Positions 35,717 through 46,175 of a stretch of DNA of 64,000 nt are shown here, piece after piece. The notes under the pieces were generated by a model. That model had not been told where the DNA came from, searched no databases, and saw only the letters and a program-made list of their open reading frames with translations. Every line of letters begins with the position of its first letter. The first letter of the stretch is position 1. The stretch covers positions 1 through 64,000 of the forward strand of contig NZ_JALPZO010000100.1 in assembly GCF_023507745.1 (NCBI RefSeq). The letters are read 5' to 3'. The position numbers and the translations under genes are program-made. The stretch comes from Vreelandella olivaria. Its GTDB lineage: Bacteria > Pseudomonadota > Gammaproteobacteria > Pseudomonadales > Halomonadaceae.

Positions 35717-38146
35717 ATGCAGCAGAACGCCGATCAGACACAATGTCTACCCTTATTGCCTTTGCGGGATGTCGTCGTTTACCCGCAAATGGTTATCCCT
35801 CTTTTTGTCGGCCGTGAAAAGTCTATCCAAGCCCTGGAAGCGGCGATGGAAGCTGACAAGCGTGTACTGCTGGTGGCTCAGCGTGAGGCCTCCCTGGATG
35901 ACCCTGACAACGCTGATTTATACGCCATGGGTACCGTTGCGGATATTATGCAGCTGTTAAAATTACCCGATGGTACTGTCAAGGTGCTGATTGAAGGTAG
36001 TTTTCGCGCTGATGTTATCGATATTGAAGAAAGCGAAACGGGTTATACCCAGGCGCATCTACTGCCCCGTGAGAGTGAACCACTGACCAGTCGTGAGCAG
36101 GAAGCGTTGGTTCGGGTATTGCTCAATCAGTTCGAACAGTACGTTAAACTGTCTAAAAAAGTACCCAACGAAGTACTGAACTCACTTTCAGGGATTGAAG
36201 ATCCCAGTCGTTTAGTTGATACGATTTGCGCTCACTTGTCGCTTAAAATCGGTGACAAGCAAGAATTGCTTGAAATGGACCGTGTTCGTGACCGCATTGA
36301 ACACTTGATGGCGCTGATTGAGTCAGAAATCGACCTGCTGCAAGTCGAAAAACGCATCCGCTCCCGAGTGAAAGAGCAGATGGAAAAGACTCAGCGTGAG
36401 TATTACCTCAATGAGCAGATGAAGGCCATCCAAAAAGAAATGGGTGAGTTGGATAATGTGCCCAACGAGGTAGAGAAATATGAGCAGGCGATCAAAGAGT
36501 CAGGTATGCCCAAAGAGGCAGCCGACAAGGCGACACAAGAGCTTAACAAGCTCAAGATGATGTCTTCCAACTCGGCGGAAGCCACCGTTGTCCGCTCCTA
36601 TCTGGATTGGCTGATTGCCGTTCCCTGGAAAAAGCGCACTCGTGTCAAACATGATCTGATCAAAGCGCAGCAGGTGCTTGATGAGGATCATTATGGCCTG
36701 GAAGAGGTGAAAGCGCGTATTCTTGAGTATCTGGCGGTACAAAAGCGTGTGCGCAAAATGAAGGGCCCTGTACTGTGTCTGGTAGGGCCGCCAGGTGTGG
36801 GCAAAACCTCTCTGGGGCAGTCCATTGCCCGGGCAACTAATCGGAAGTACGTTCGTTTAGCCTTGGGTGGCGTTAGGGATGAATCTGAAATCCGGGGGCA
36901 TCGCCGTACCTATATTGGTTCGCTACCGGGTAAGTTAATGCAGCGTATGAGCCGTGCTGGAGTGAAAAACCCGCTGTTTTTGCTGGATGAAGTAGATAAG
37001 CTGGGAATGGATCACCGTGGTGATCCTGCGTCTGCCTTACTGGAAGTGCTTGACCCCGAACAAAACAACAGCTTTAGCGACCACTATCTTGAGCTGGATT
37101 ATGATTTATCCGAGACGCTGTTTATTTGCACGGCGAACTCGATGAATATTCCTGGCCCGTTGTTGGATCGTATGGAAATTATTCGTCTGCCGGGTTATAC
37201 CGAAGATGAAAAGCTGGCGATTGCCAAGCGTTACCTACTGCCCAAGCAGCTGAAGGCCAATGGCCTCAAAGAGAATGAGCTGGGGCTGCAGGATGATGCA
37301 CTTTTGGAGTTGGTACGCTATTACACGCGTGAAGCAGGTGTGCGCGAGTTGGAGCGTCAGATCGCCAAGGTGTGCCGTAAAGTCCTGCGTGAACGCTTGG
37401 AGGCCGAGCGGGTTTCCAGCAATCAAAAGGGAAGTAAACTACAGGCTGGACAAGTGCTGGCGGCTGAACAGATTGAAGAGTATGCCGGAGTCAGGCGCTA
37501 TAGCTATGGCTTGGCAGAGCAGGAAGACCAGGTGGGCCGCGTGACAGGGCTTGCATGGACATCCGTAGGTGGCGAGCTGCTGAATATTGAGTCTGTGGTA
37601 ACGCCAGGTAAAGGGCGTATTAACAAGACTGGTTCGCTGGGAGATGTCATGAAGGAGTCAGTGAGCGCTGCACAAACGGTTGTTAAGGCTCGTGCCCATG
37701 AGTATGGGATTGATCCCCAGCGGTTTGAGAATGAGGATTTGCATATTCATGTGCCGGAAGGCGCCACGCCAAAAGATGGACCAAGTGCAGGTATTGCCAT
37801 GGTGACAGCGATTGTCTCGGCCTATACCCAACGGCGTGTTCGATGTGATGTGGCCATGACAGGTGAAGTTAACCTGCGCGGGGAAGTCTTGCCTATTGGT
37901 GGGTTAAAGGAGAAATTGCTGGCAGCCCGCCGTGGTGGTATAAAGATAGTCTTAATCCCTGAGGAAAATCGTCGAGATCTCAAGGAAGTACCGGAAAATA
38001 TCAAAGGTGTACTTGATATTCGTCCTGTACGATGGATAGATGATGTATTAGCGGTAGCACTAACCAATGATAGTGTCGACGAAGGCGCCTCATTAAAAGG
38101 TGCCGATAAGTCATTTAATGCTAATATCGTAGCAAGCACTCATTAA
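35717..38146 (+). CDS. lon: ATP-dependent protease Lon
   Basis: An 809-residue LonA protease that degrades misfolded and regulatory proteins. The N-terminal LON substrate domain (about 10-200; LPLLPLRDVVVYPQMVIPLFVGREKS) is followed by a coiled-coil segment (KEQMEKTQREYYLNEQMKAIQKEMGE). The AAA+ module has Walker A GPPGVGKTS (about 357-365) and Walker B PLFLLDEVDK. The protease domain carries the catalytic Ser in PKDGPSAGIAM (about 690) and Lys in GGLKEKLLAA. Start ATG 35717 has TTGAGGAA in front. It is monocistronic or read with hupB. Confidence 0.98.
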   Translation: MQQNADQTQCLPLLPLRDVVVYPQMVIPLFVGREKSIQALEAAMEADKRVLLVAQREASLDDPDNADLYAMGTVADIMQLLKLPDGTVKVLIEGSFRADVIDIEESETGYTQAHLLPRESEPLTSREQEALVRVLLNQFEQYVKLSKKVPNEVLNSLSGIEDPSRLVDTICAHLSLKIGDKQELLEMDRVRDRIEHLMALIESEIDLLQVEKRIRSRVKEQMEKTQREYYLNEQMKAIQKEMGELDNVPNEVEKYEQAIKESGMPKEAADKATQELNKLKMMSSNSAEATVVRSYLDWLIAVPWKKRTRVKHDLIKAQQVLDEDHYGLEEVKARILEYLAVQKRVRKMKGPVLCLVGPPGVGKTSLGQSIARATNRKYVRLALGGVRDESEIRGHRRTYIGSLPGKLMQRMSRAGVKNPLFLLDEVDKLGMDHRGDPASALLEVLDPEQNNSFSDHYLELDYDLSETLFICTANSMNIPGPLLDRMEIIRLPGYTEDEKLAIAKRYLLPKQLKANGLKENELGLQDDALLELVRYYTREAGVRELERQIAKVCRKVLRERLEAERVSSNQKGSKLQAGQVLAAEQIEEYAGVRRYSYGLAEQEDQVGRVTGLAWTSVGGELLNIESVVTPGKGRINKTGSLGDVMKESVSAAQTVVKARAHEYGIDPQRFENEDLHIHVPEGATPKDGPSAGIAMVTAIVSAYTQRRVRCDVAMTGEVNLRGEVLPIGGLKEKLLAARRGGIKIVLIPEENRRDLKEVPENIKGVLDIRPVRWIDDVLAVALTNDSVDEGASLKGADKSFNANIVASTH

Positions 38147-38229
38147 GCGTTAGAGCCCGCCAGGGCTGTAATATCACTTAATAAGATTACCCGATGCCTA
38201 TGGCAAAGGGCATTACACGGCTCGGTTGC

Positions 38230-38259
38230 TTGACAGGTGTTTCAAGGCATTGCTATAAA
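38230..38259 (+). promoter_or_regulatory. Sigma-70 promoter of hupB
   Basis: A perfect -35 TTGACA (38230-38235) is spaced 18 bases from TATAAA (38254-38259; 17 if read CTATAA). The predicted transcript begins near 38266, leaving a leader of about 70 bases before the hupB GTG. Confidence 0.75.
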
Positions 38260-38338
38260 ACGCAGCTATGCTTTGAGGTTGTAGCGCCCGGTGACCGTGC
38301 CGTTCAGAGCCATTTTTGAAACAGTTAAGGGGTGAAGT

Positions 38339-38611
38339 GTGAATAAGTCCGAGCTGATTGAAGCTATTGCCGCATCTGCTGATATTCCGAAAGCAGCGGC
38401 AACCCGCGCATTGGATGCCATGGTGGAGTCTGTCACCGATAGCCTCAAAAAAGGCGAGAGTGTTGCTCTGGTAGGCTTTGGTACTTTCGCGATTAAAGAG
38501 CGTGCTGCACGTACGGGCCGCAACCCGCAGACGGGTCAGCCGATTCAAATCAGCGCTGCAAAAGTTCCCAGCTTTAAAGCCGGTAAAGCGCTGAAAGACG
38601 CCGTCAACTAA
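38339..38611 (+). CDS. hupB: DNA-binding protein HU-beta
   Basis: A 90-residue histone-like DNA-bending protein. [55 protein letters not shown] (with the intercalating Pro) and [16 protein letters not shown] define HU. It starts with GTG, preceded by AAGGGG. Its position after lon and before ppiD is as in E. coli. Confidence 0.98.
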   Translation: MNKSELIEAIAASADIPKAAATRALDAMVESVTDSLKKGESVALVGFGTFAIKERAARTGRNPQTGQPIQISAAKVPSFKAGKALKDAVN

Positions 38612-38635
38612 TTGGTCCGCGTTTGCTGTAATCTA

Positions 38636-38672
38636 ATGGGCGCATCGCATCAGCGATGCGCCCATGTTCTTT
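38636..38672 (+). terminator. Rho-independent terminator after hupB
   Basis: A 13-bp perfect stem ATGGGCGCATCGC (38636-38648) / GCGATGCGCCCAT (38653-38665) with loop ATCA is followed by GTTCTTTT. Confidence 0.9.
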
Positions 38673-38724
38673 TCTAGCCCGATATTTAGGGCGATGTATA
38701 TGGCTGTGACGATCTGAGGCTAGC

Positions 38725-40542
38725 ATGCTGCAAAGTATTCGAGATGGCTCCAGAAGCTGGGGTGCCAAAATAATTATCGGAGTCATGGTGGCTGCCATGG
38801 CACTGTTCGGTATTGAGTCGCTGTTTAGCGTCTTTGGCAGTGATCCTAATGAAGTGGCAAGCGTTAACGGCGAGCCGATCATGCGCCAGCAGGTAGAACT
38901 TGAGGTTCAGCGCGCCTTACGCTCAGGGCAGGTGCCTCCGGAACAGGAACGCGCCTTACGCAATGACATGCTCGATCAGCTGATTACCCAGAAGCTGTTA
39001 ACCCAGTATGCCGAAGATGGCGGTTTTTACGTTTCAGATGCTCAGCTGGATCAGATGATCATTGGCCTACCCGAGTTTCATGACCAGAATGGTCGTTTTT
39101 CTGCCGACGTTTTCCGTAATCGCTTGGCGGGAGCAGGTTACACGCCGCTCTCGTTCCGGGAAGAACTACGCGTTGATATTAAGCGCCAGCATTTGCAGCA
39201 AGGACTGGCGTTTAGCGATTTCAGTTTAGAAAGCGAGCAGGAGAAGCTGGCTGAGCTTCAGAGCCAGCAACGCAGTTTTCGCTATATCCTGATAGATCCT
39301 GAGGATGTTGAGCTTAACATCGAGGTGACTGAAGAGCAGATGCAGGATTACTACGACGCCAACCAGGAGCGATTTGTACGCCCCGAGCAAGTGCGCGTTG
39401 AGTATGTCGTGATTGATCGCCAGGAAATGGCCTCTGACCTTGATGTTGATGAGGACACTTTACGAGCGGCGTGGCGTGAGCAGAACCGAAGTGCTGACCG
39501 CCAAGTGTCCCATATTATGGTGACCTTTGGCAGTGAGCGTAGCCGTGAAGAGGCCCAGGAGCGGGCGGAAGCGGCACTGCAAGCACTCAATAGCGGTGAA
39601 TCCTTTGCAGATACAGCGCTACGCTACTCCGACGACACCGCCAGCGCTGAAGAGGGGGGTGACCTTGGGGTTATCAGCCGTGGTTTCTTTGGCGATGCCT
39701 TTGACGAAGCAGCCTTTGCTCTGGACGAAGGGGAGACATCTCAGCTGGTGGAAATGGATAGTGCCTTCCACATTTTACTGGTGACCGATATTTTAGCGCC
39801 CTCTTTCGAAGAGCAGCGCGAAACGCTTCAGCGAGAGGTTGCATTAGGTGAGGTCAGCGATGAGTTTAATCAGCTGGTACAGCGGTTAATTGACGAGAGT
39901 TTCGCCGCTGATGATCTGCAAAGCGTGGCCGATGACCTGGAGTTAACGCTTCACCAAACTGGCTGGCTGGCGCGCGGGGAGGGGGAAGGGGTTCTGTCTG
40001 AGCCCGGTGTCCTGGATGAAGCCTTTGTTGCCGATGTACTGGAAGAGGGCTATAACAGCGAGGTTATCGAGCTTGATGACGATCGGCGCCTGGTATTGCG
40101 TGTTGCTGAGCACCGTGAGACCACTCAGTTGGTTCTTGATGATGTGCGTGATGAGGTAGAGGGCGCTGTCGCTACACGCCAGCGCCAGGAAGCGTTCCAG
40201 GAAGAAGCTGCGCGTATCATCACAGCATTAGAGGCAGGTGAAAACGTTGATGTGAACTGGCTAGAGGCGACGAATGTTACGCGTCAGGCTGAAAGCACCC
40301 TGCCCCAGACGTTGGTGCAGGAGGTGTTCCGTATGCCGCATCCGCAGGAAGGTGGCAGCGTGTACCGTTCGGTGGTGTTACCACAGAGTGTTGCCGTTGT
40401 GGCGTTGGATAGTGTTTCTGCCGGTGAGTCTGACGAGCAGCTAACCTTATTTGTGGCACAAATGGCAGAGCAGTTGCGGGCTCAAGCGGTGATACAAGGC
40501 TTAATTGACGATCTACATAGCGATGCGGATATCGAACGTTAA
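38725..40542 (+). CDS. ppiD: Periplasmic folding chaperone PpiD (SurA N-terminal/parvulin)
   Basis: A 605-residue inner-membrane-anchored foldase. It has a short cytoplasmic tail, one helix at about 14-34 (AKIIIGVMVAAMALFGIESLFSVF), a SurA-like N-terminal chaperone domain, one parvulin domain (about 262-352; RQVSHIMVTFGSE, LRYSDDTASAEEGGDLG) and a helical C-terminal domain. This is the PpiD architecture; the single parvulin domain is often catalytically weak. It assists newly exported proteins at the Sec translocon. Confidence 0.93.
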   Translation: MLQSIRDGSRSWGAKIIIGVMVAAMALFGIESLFSVFGSDPNEVASVNGEPIMRQQVELEVQRALRSGQVPPEQERALRNDMLDQLITQKLLTQYAEDGGFYVSDAQLDQMIIGLPEFHDQNGRFSADVFRNRLAGAGYTPLSFREELRVDIKRQHLQQGLAFSDFSLESEQEKLAELQSQQRSFRYILIDPEDVELNIEVTEEQMQDYYDANQERFVRPEQVRVEYVVIDRQEMASDLDVDEDTLRAAWREQNRSADRQVSHIMVTFGSERSREEAQERAEAALQALNSGESFADTALRYSDDTASAEEGGDLGVISRGFFGDAFDEAAFALDEGETSQLVEMDSAFHILLVTDILAPSFEEQRETLQREVALGEVSDEFNQLVQRLIDESFAADDLQSVADDLELTLHQTGWLARGEGEGVLSEPGVLDEAFVADVLEEGYNSEVIELDDDRRLVLRVAEHRETTQLVLDDVRDEVEGAVATRQRQEAFQEEAARIITALEAGENVDVNWLEATNVTRQAESTLPQTLVQEVFRMPHPQEGGSVYRSVVLPQSVAVVALDSVSAGESDEQLTLFVAQMAEQLRAQAVIQGLIDDLHSDADIER

Positions 40543-40573
40543 ACCGGCAACCTGATAAGTCAGGCGAAACGAT

Positions 40574-40600
40574 AAAGCCGATCTCCCGATCGGCTTTATT
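40574..40600. terminator. Bidirectional terminator between ppiD and lpxH
   Basis: AAAGCCGATC (40574-40583) / GATCGGCTTT (40588-40597) with loop TCCC is flanked by A and T runs on opposite sides. It lies between the convergent ppiD and lpxH genes, so it can serve both. Confidence 0.85.
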
Positions 40601-40616
40601 ATTGGCTAATTGATGC

Positions 40617-41399
40617 CTATTCTGGCTGGGGAGGTGAGTTCAGCGGGAACTGGCGAAGGATTGGAATAGCGTGACGGTCTCTGGATTGTTCAATCACAAT
40701 GTCCCAACCATGCTGATGATCCCAGTCTCCGAGTACAAAGCGCTTAGCTGGGACATCCTCTACCGTTAAGTCGTGTACTTTTGGCCGATGTGTATGGCCA
40801 TGGATCATCGTGGTGACACCGCAGTGCTCCATTAATGCCACTACTTCTGAAAGGGTGACATCCATAATGGCTTCGGCTTTATTGGCGTTGGCGTCTCCAG
40901 ACTGCGTACGCAGGCTTTTAGCAAGTTCGACGCGCTGTTCCAAAGGTAAAGCCAGTATTTGTGCCTGCCACTCGGGGTTGCGGGACTGCTGGCGAAAAGC
41001 CATATAAGCTTCATCTTTAGTACATAAACTGTCGCCATGCAGAATCACTACGGGAACGCCTTGCAGTTCCGACTGGTGAATCTCAGGTAGCAGGGTGCCA
41101 TTGCATGCTTCAATAAAGCGTTCACCCAGTAGAAAATCCCGGTTGCCGTGTATAAAGTAAATCGCCGTGCCATTGCCACTCAGCTTGCGCAGCCGGTGGA
41201 TGACTTCCCCTGCGATCAGGTTGAGAGGATGTTGAGGAACGTCCAATAGGTCGTCGCCAATCCAGGCATCAAACAGATCGCCCAAGATATAGAGGGCATC
41301 CGCCCCCTTCGCGGTTTGCTCCAAATAGCGGTAGAACCCCTGGTTAATATCAGGGGTATCACTACTCAAGTGCAGGTCAGCTATCAGCAGAGTGCGCAT
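40617..41399 (-). CDS. lpxH: UDP-2,3-diacylglucosamine diphosphatase
   Basis: A 260-residue calcineurin-like metallophosphatase that hydrolyses UDP-2,3-diacylglucosamine to lipid X and UMP in lipid A synthesis. Metal-site motifs are IADLHLSS, GDLFDAWIGDD, HGNRDFLLG, ILHGDSLCT and HGHTHRPKVH. ppiB lies just upstream on the same strand (15 bases apart), an arrangement shared with many gammaproteobacteria. The C-terminal ~20 residues are slightly longer than in E. coli (240). Confidence 0.96.
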   Translation of the reverse strand: MRTLLIADLHLSSDTPDINQGFYRYLEQTAKGADALYILGDLFDAWIGDDLLDVPQHPLNLIAGEVIHRLRKLSGNGTAIYFIHGNRDFLLGERFIEACNGTLLPEIHQSELQGVPVVILHGDSLCTKDEAYMAFRQQSRNPEWQAQILALPLEQRVELAKSLRTQSGDANANKAEAIMDVTLSEVVALMEHCGVTTMIHGHTHRPKVHDLTVEDVPAKRFVLGDWDHQHGWDIVIEQSRDRHAIPILRQFPLNSPPQPE

Positions 41400-41414
41400 A
41401 AGGCTCCCAGAAGG

Positions 41415-41915
41415 TTATTCCACTTCCTTTATATACGCACGCTCGATGACCACATCTTCACTGGGTACGTCAGCATGCATCCCACGACGCGTAGTGCTTA
41501 CGGCTTTAATGGCGTTCACTACGTCCATACCTTCCACGACTTCACCAAATACAGCATAGCCCCAACCCTGAAGGCTCTTGCCACTGTGGTTCAAGAAGCT
41601 ATTATCGCCTACATTGATAAAAAACTGCGCCGTGGCAGAGTGCGGGTCCTGGGTTCGTGCCATGGCCAGGGTGCCTACGGTATTTTGTAAGCCATTGTCG
41701 GCTTCGTTTTCGATCGGGTCACGTGTTGTTTTTTGATTGAATTCTTGATCGAAGCCACCACCTTGAATCATGAACCCATCGATGACGCGATGAAATAGTG
41801 TTCCATCGTAAAAGCCTTCACGCACGTATTGCTCAAAATTATCTGCGCTGACCGGCGCTTTTTCGTGATTAAGTGCAATAGTGATGTCACCGTGGTTAGT
41901 CTGTAATACGATCAT
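41415..41915 (-). CDS. ppiB: Peptidyl-prolyl cis-trans isomerase B (cyclophilin)
   Basis: A 166-residue cytoplasmic cyclophilin. Motifs are [32 protein letters not shown] (catalytic Arg in FHRV), [25 protein letters not shown] and the closing [13 protein letters not shown]. Start is MIVLQTNHG (41915) with AGGAA upstream, not the ATG six codons earlier. It is divergent from glnS and leads the ppiB-lpxH pair. Confidence 0.96.
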   Translation of the reverse strand: MIVLQTNHGDITIALNHEKAPVSADNFEQYVREGFYDGTLFHRVIDGFMIQGGGFDQEFNQKTTRDPIENEADNGLQNTVGTLAMARTQDPHSATAQFFINVGDNSFLNHSGKSLQGWGYAVFGEVVEGMDVVNAIKAVSTTRRGMHADVPSEDVVIERAYIKEVE

Positions 41916-42070
41916 AGATAAATTCCTGTTCAATAAAGGCGTTCGCCTTGGCGCTGTGCATCGGCGTCACGTTATAATAGCGGTTTTGCTCGGCACCGCG
42001 AAGCGCAATACCCTTAAGCGTAGGCATCAGTTGCCCGGCACGCCATCCACCAGAGGTTATCAACACCACC

Positions 42071-43750
42071 ATGACCAACGAGACCACCCCAGCGCCGAAC
42101 TTCATTCGCAACCAAGTACGCGACGAAATAGAGGGCGGCCAGGTCACCAAAATTGTGACGCGCTTCCCTCCTGAACCCAATGGATTCCTGCATATCGGCC
42201 ATGCTAAGTCGATCTGTCTGAATTTTGGGCTGGCGGAACAACTGGGTGGTGAGTGTCATCTGCGCTTCGATGACACCAACCCAGCAAAAGAAGAGCAGGC
42301 GTATATTGATGCCATCAAGGAAGATGTGAGCTGGTTAGGTTTCAAATGGGCAGGCCCGGTGCGCTTTGCGTCGGATTATTTCGACCAGCTTTACGCCTGG
42401 GCGCAGCACCTTATCCGCGAAGGAAAAGCCTATGTGGATGATCTTTCCCCGGAGGAAATTCGCGAATATCGTGGCACGCTGACAGAGCCAGGTAAACCCA
42501 GCCCCTACCGTGAACGTAGTGCTGACGAAAACCTCGATTTGCTTGAACGTATGCGCAAGGGTGAGTTTGGCGAGGGAGAAAAGGTGCTACGCGCAAAAAT
42601 CGATATGGCCTCGCCCAATATCAATCTGCGTGACCCTATTCTTTATCGTATTCGTCATGCAAGCCATCATCAGACAGGTGATAAGTGGAAAATCTACCCC
42701 TCGTATGATTTTACCCATGGGCAATCCGATGCCATTGAAGGCATCACGCACTCAATCTGTACATTAGAGTTTGAGGATCATCGGCCACTGTATGAATGGT
42801 TTTTAAATAACCTGCCGGTACCGGCAAAACCGCGTCAAATCGAATTTGCCCGCTTAAATCTCGACTACACCCTGACCTCCAAGCGCAAGCTGAAGCTGCT
42901 GGTGGATGAGCAGATTGTTGACGGCTGGGATGACCCGCGTATGCCCACCATTTCGGGAATGCGACGCCGTGGCTACACTGCTGCTTCAATTCGTAAATTC
43001 TGTGAAATGATCGGTGTGACACGAGCAGATGGCGGGTTAGTCGATATTGCCATGCTGACCCATGCCATTCGTTCAGATCTTGAAGATAATGCACCTCGTG
43101 CCATGTGCGTTCTTAATCCCTTAAAAGTGGTGCTGACCAACGTACCCGAGGAGCATCAGGAAGTGTATGACGTACCGGGCCACCCCGCCCGCGACGATAT
43201 GCCGATGCGTAAAGTGCCGTTTAGTCGCGAGTTATACATTGATCAAGACGACTTTATGGAAGATGCCCCGAAGAAATTCTTCCGCTTAGCACCGGGCAAA
43301 GAGGTTCGGTTGCGCAATAGCTACGTGATCCGCTGTGACGACGTGATTAAAAACGCGGCTGGCGAGGTAGTAGAGCTTTACTGCTCGGTAGATTTCGACA
43401 CTCTGGGCAAAAACCCGGAAGGCCGCAAAGTGAAAGGGGTCATCCATTGGGTAAGCGCTGCCCACGGTGTGCCGATGGAAGTCCGTCTATACGACAATCT
43501 GTTTATGGTAGAGCAGCCGGACCGGGATAAGGATGTCGACTTCCTTGAACATCTTAACCCCGATTCTCTTGTTATTTGCCAAGCCATTGGTGAGCCAAGC
43601 TTGGCCAGCGCTGCTCCTGAAGATCGTTTTCAGTTTGAGCGGGTGGGTTACTTCTGCGCAGATCGCCATGCGTCTAAGCCGGGCCAACTGGTGTTTAACC
43701 GTACCGTTGGATTAAAAGATAGTTGGGCGAAAATCAAACAGAAGGGTTAA
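42071..43750 (+). CDS. glnS: Glutaminyl-tRNA synthetase
   Basis: A 559-residue class I synthetase. The HIGH motif is in [20 protein letters not shown] (about 42-45) and the KMSKS equivalent is [11 protein letters not shown] (about 273). [26 protein letters not shown] is the GlxRS block. A C-terminal anticodon-binding beta-barrel pair follows. The length agrees with E. coli GlnS (554). It is followed 11 bases later by cysS. Confidence 0.97.
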   Translation: MTNETTPAPNFIRNQVRDEIEGGQVTKIVTRFPPEPNGFLHIGHAKSICLNFGLAEQLGGECHLRFDDTNPAKEEQAYIDAIKEDVSWLGFKWAGPVRFASDYFDQLYAWAQHLIREGKAYVDDLSPEEIREYRGTLTEPGKPSPYRERSADENLDLLERMRKGEFGEGEKVLRAKIDMASPNINLRDPILYRIRHASHHQTGDKWKIYPSYDFTHGQSDAIEGITHSICTLEFEDHRPLYEWFLNNLPVPAKPRQIEFARLNLDYTLTSKRKLKLLVDEQIVDGWDDPRMPTISGMRRRGYTAASIRKFCEMIGVTRADGGLVDIAMLTHAIRSDLEDNAPRAMCVLNPLKVVLTNVPEEHQEVYDVPGHPARDDMPMRKVPFSRELYIDQDDFMEDAPKKFFRLAPGKEVRLRNSYVIRCDDVIKNAAGEVVELYCSVDFDTLGKNPEGRKVKGVIHWVSAAHGVPMEVRLYDNLFMVEQPDRDKDVDFLEHLNPDSLVICQAIGEPSLASAAPEDRFQFERVGYFCADRHASKPGQLVFNRTVGLKDSWAKIKQKG

Positions 43751-43761
43751 GGAAACGTCAT

Positions 43762-45159
43762 ATGCATATCTATAATACGCTGACACGCCGCAAGGAGCCG
43801 TTTATCCCGCTGGTAGAGGGTAAGGTGAGTATGTATGTCTGCGGCATGACGGTGTATGACTACTGTCACCTTGGCCATGCGCGGGTCATGGTGGCGTTTG
43901 ACGTGATTACCCGCTATCTGCGTCACCGCGGTTTTGATGTGACCTATGTTCGCAACATTACCGACATAGATGACAAAATTCTTAAACGTGCCGATGAGAA
44001 TGGCGAAACCATTAGCGTGCTCACTGAGCGCATGATTGATGCAATGCATGAAGATGAAACGCGTCTTAATGTATTGCCGCCCAGCCATGAACCACGTGCC
44101 ACGGGGCATATTGGCGATATTATCGCCATGATCGAAACGTTAATTGCCAAGGGCTTTGCTTACCCCGCCGATAACGGTGATGTGTACTATCGGGTCCGCA
44201 AATTTACCGACTACGGTAAGCTGAATAACCGCCGGTTGGACGATATGCGCTCTGGCGCGCGGGTAGACGTGGATGTGCATAAAGAGGACCCTCTTGATTT
44301 TGTACTGTGGAAGTCTGCCAAACCAGGGGAGGCTCATTGGCCTTCGCCCTGGGGCGATGGTCGCCCAGGTTGGCATATTGAATGCTCTGCGATGTCGACC
44401 TGCTGCCTGGGCGATACCTTCGATATTCATGGTGGTGGGCCGGATCTTACCTTTCCCCACCATGAAAACGAGATTGCCCAGTCGGAAGCTGCGACGGGAA
44501 AAACCTACGTCAACACATGGATGCACGCCGGGGCGGTACGGGTAAACCAGGAAAAGATGTCGAAGTCGCTAGGTAACTTCTTCACCATCCGTGATGTACT
44601 GGCTGAGCACGACCCAGAAGTGGTGCGCTATCTGTTGGTAGCGAGCCACTACCGTAGTGCAATTAACTACTCGGTGGATTCGTTGTATGAAGCACGTAAG
44701 TCGTTGACGCGCTTTTATACTGCGCTGGATGGGCTTACAGAAACCGTTGACGACCAAGGTTGTGTTGGTGTCTATGCCGAGCGCTTTACCGCAGCTATGG
44801 ATGACGACTTCAATACGCCTGAGGCGCTTGCTGTGCTGTTTGATTTAGTACGGGACCTTAACCGTGCCAGGAGTGAGGCGCCGGAACATGCTCTACGCCT
44901 GGCAGGAGAGTTAAAGCGTTTGGCAGGAGTGTTGGGCCTGCTTCAACAGCCACCTCAAATATTTCTGAAGGGCTCTCAGCAACAGGGAGTAGCGCTAAGC
45001 GAAGAGGAGATTGAGGCTAAGATTGCGCAACGTAAAGAGGCCAAAACGAATAAAGACTTTGCCCAGGCAGACGCTATACGGGATGAACTGGCTGCGTTGG
45101 GAATTATTTTGAAAGACTCGCGTGAAGGAACGACGTGGGTAATTGAAACACCTCAGTAA
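43762..45159 (+). CDS. cysS: Cysteinyl-tRNA synthetase
   Basis: A 465-residue class I synthetase. The zinc-binding and HIGH region reads [24 protein letters not shown], the second zinc ligands are in [10 protein letters not shown] and [21 protein letters not shown], and [10 protein letters not shown] is KMSKS (about 267). The DALR anticodon domain is at the C-terminus. ATG 43762 with AAGGAAA is preferred over an in-frame start at 43723 that lies inside glnS. Confidence 0.97.
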   Translation: MHIYNTLTRRKEPFIPLVEGKVSMYVCGMTVYDYCHLGHARVMVAFDVITRYLRHRGFDVTYVRNITDIDDKILKRADENGETISVLTERMIDAMHEDETRLNVLPPSHEPRATGHIGDIIAMIETLIAKGFAYPADNGDVYYRVRKFTDYGKLNNRRLDDMRSGARVDVDVHKEDPLDFVLWKSAKPGEAHWPSPWGDGRPGWHIECSAMSTCCLGDTFDIHGGGPDLTFPHHENEIAQSEAATGKTYVNTWMHAGAVRVNQEKMSKSLGNFFTIRDVLAEHDPEVVRYLLVASHYRSAINYSVDSLYEARKSLTRFYTALDGLTETVDDQGCVGVYAERFTAAMDDDFNTPEALAVLFDLVRDLNRARSEAPEHALRLAGELKRLAGVLGLLQQPPQIFLKGSQQQGVALSEEEIEAKIAQRKEAKTNKDFAQADAIRDELAALGIILKDSREGTTWVIETPQ

Positions 45160-45170
45160 TAGCGCTTATG

Positions 45171-45194
45171 CAGACGCCGCGAAAGCGGCGTCTG
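45171..45194 (+). terminator. Stem-loop after cysS
   Basis: CAGACGCCGC (45171-45180) / GCGGCGTCTG (45185-45194) closes on a GAAA tetraloop 11 bases after the cysS stop. Only ACTTTA follows, so termination efficiency is uncertain. Confidence 0.7.
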
Positions 45195-45260
45195 ACTTTA
45201 GTGCAGATGGCTCTTATACTGAAGTGACGCCTACAAGACGCTTAAAAAAGGACGACTAAG

Positions 45261-46172
45261 ATGCGCTCTGTCATTACCCCTGGGCTGGCTGCCTGTGCTC
45301 TATCGGCTGTGGCTTTTTCATTTGTATATGCTGATGAACCCATCGTTGTTTCATCCAAGATTGATACTGAAGGCTCGGTATTGGGTGAGCTGATTATCCA
45401 AATCCTTGAGCGAAACGATATTCCTACCGAAGACCGTTTGCAGCTGGGCGGTACCAGCGTAGTACGTAGTGCCCTTCAGGCCGGGGAAATAGATCTCTAT
45501 CCAGAGTACACCGGCAACGGGGCATTTTTCTTTGATATGGCCGACAGCCCGGTGTGGAATGACCCGGATGACGCTTATCAAACCGTGAAAGAGCGTGATG
45601 CCGAACAGGGACTTGTATGGTTGCAGCCTGCCAGTGCCAACAATACCTGGGCGATGAGTGTGCGTGAAGATGTTGCAGCGGAGCATGGGTTGCAAACCCT
45701 GGACGATCTGGCAGCTTACCTGGCCGACGGTGGAGTGTTTAAATTTGCAGCCAGTGCCGAGTTTGTTGAGTCTGCACAGGCATTACCCGCGTTTCAGGAA
45801 GCTTACGGTTTTGAGCTGAGCGACGACCAACTGCTGGTGCTTTCTGGTGGTAACACGGCGGCCACCATGCGCGCTGCGGCCCAACAAACAAGTGGGGTTA
45901 ACGCCGCGATGACCTACGGCACTGATGGCGGTTTAAGTGCGTTGGGCCTGGTGGTATTGGAAGACTCGCAAGGCGTTCAGCCGGTTTATCAGCCAGCGCC
46001 GGTAGTACGAGCCAGTGTTCTTGAGGCATACCCGCAGCTTGAAACCCTGCTAAGCGATGTGTTTGCCACGCTGGATCTTATCACCCTGCAAACCTTAAAT
46101 GCGGATGTGGCCGTGAATGGCCTATCCCCAGACCAGGTGGCGAGAGACTATCTTGATACACTGGATGACTGA
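45261..46172 (+). CDS. Osmoprotectant ABC transporter substrate-binding protein (YehZ/OsmF type)
   Basis: A 303-residue periplasmic binding protein of the OpuAC/ProX-like glycine betaine/choline family. The signal peptide ends FVYADE (about 24). VVSSKIDTEGSVLGELIIQILE, RSALQAGEIDLYPEYTGNG and LVVLEDSQGVQPVYQPAPVVR are the conserved ligand-domain blocks. It is the first gene of a four-gene transporter in the order binding protein, permease, ATPase, permease, the same as E. coli yehZYXW. The likely ligand is a compatible solute. AAAAAAGGA precedes the ATG. Confidence 0.9.
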   Translation: MRSVITPGLAACALSAVAFSFVYADEPIVVSSKIDTEGSVLGELIIQILERNDIPTEDRLQLGGTSVVRSALQAGEIDLYPEYTGNGAFFFDMADSPVWNDPDDAYQTVKERDAEQGLVWLQPASANNTWAMSVREDVAAEHGLQTLDDLAAYLADGGVFKFAASAEFVESAQALPAFQEAYGFELSDDQLLVLSGGNTAATMRAAAQQTSGVNAAMTYGTDGGLSALGLVVLEDSQGVQPVYQPAPVVRASVLEAYPQLETLLSDVFATLDLITLQTLNADVAVNGLSPDQVARDYLDTLDD

Positions 46173-46175
46173 TGA

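Noticed and set aside
38147..38229. Possible tRNA or small RNA between lon and hupB
   Set aside because: No cloverleaf, no TTCRANY T-loop sequence and only a weak 5-bp hairpin; the region is explained by the hupB promoter.
45181..45260. TATACT near 45213 as the promoter of the osmoprotectant operon
   Set aside because: No acceptable -35 box at 16-18 bases upstream could be found; the real promoter remains unidentified.
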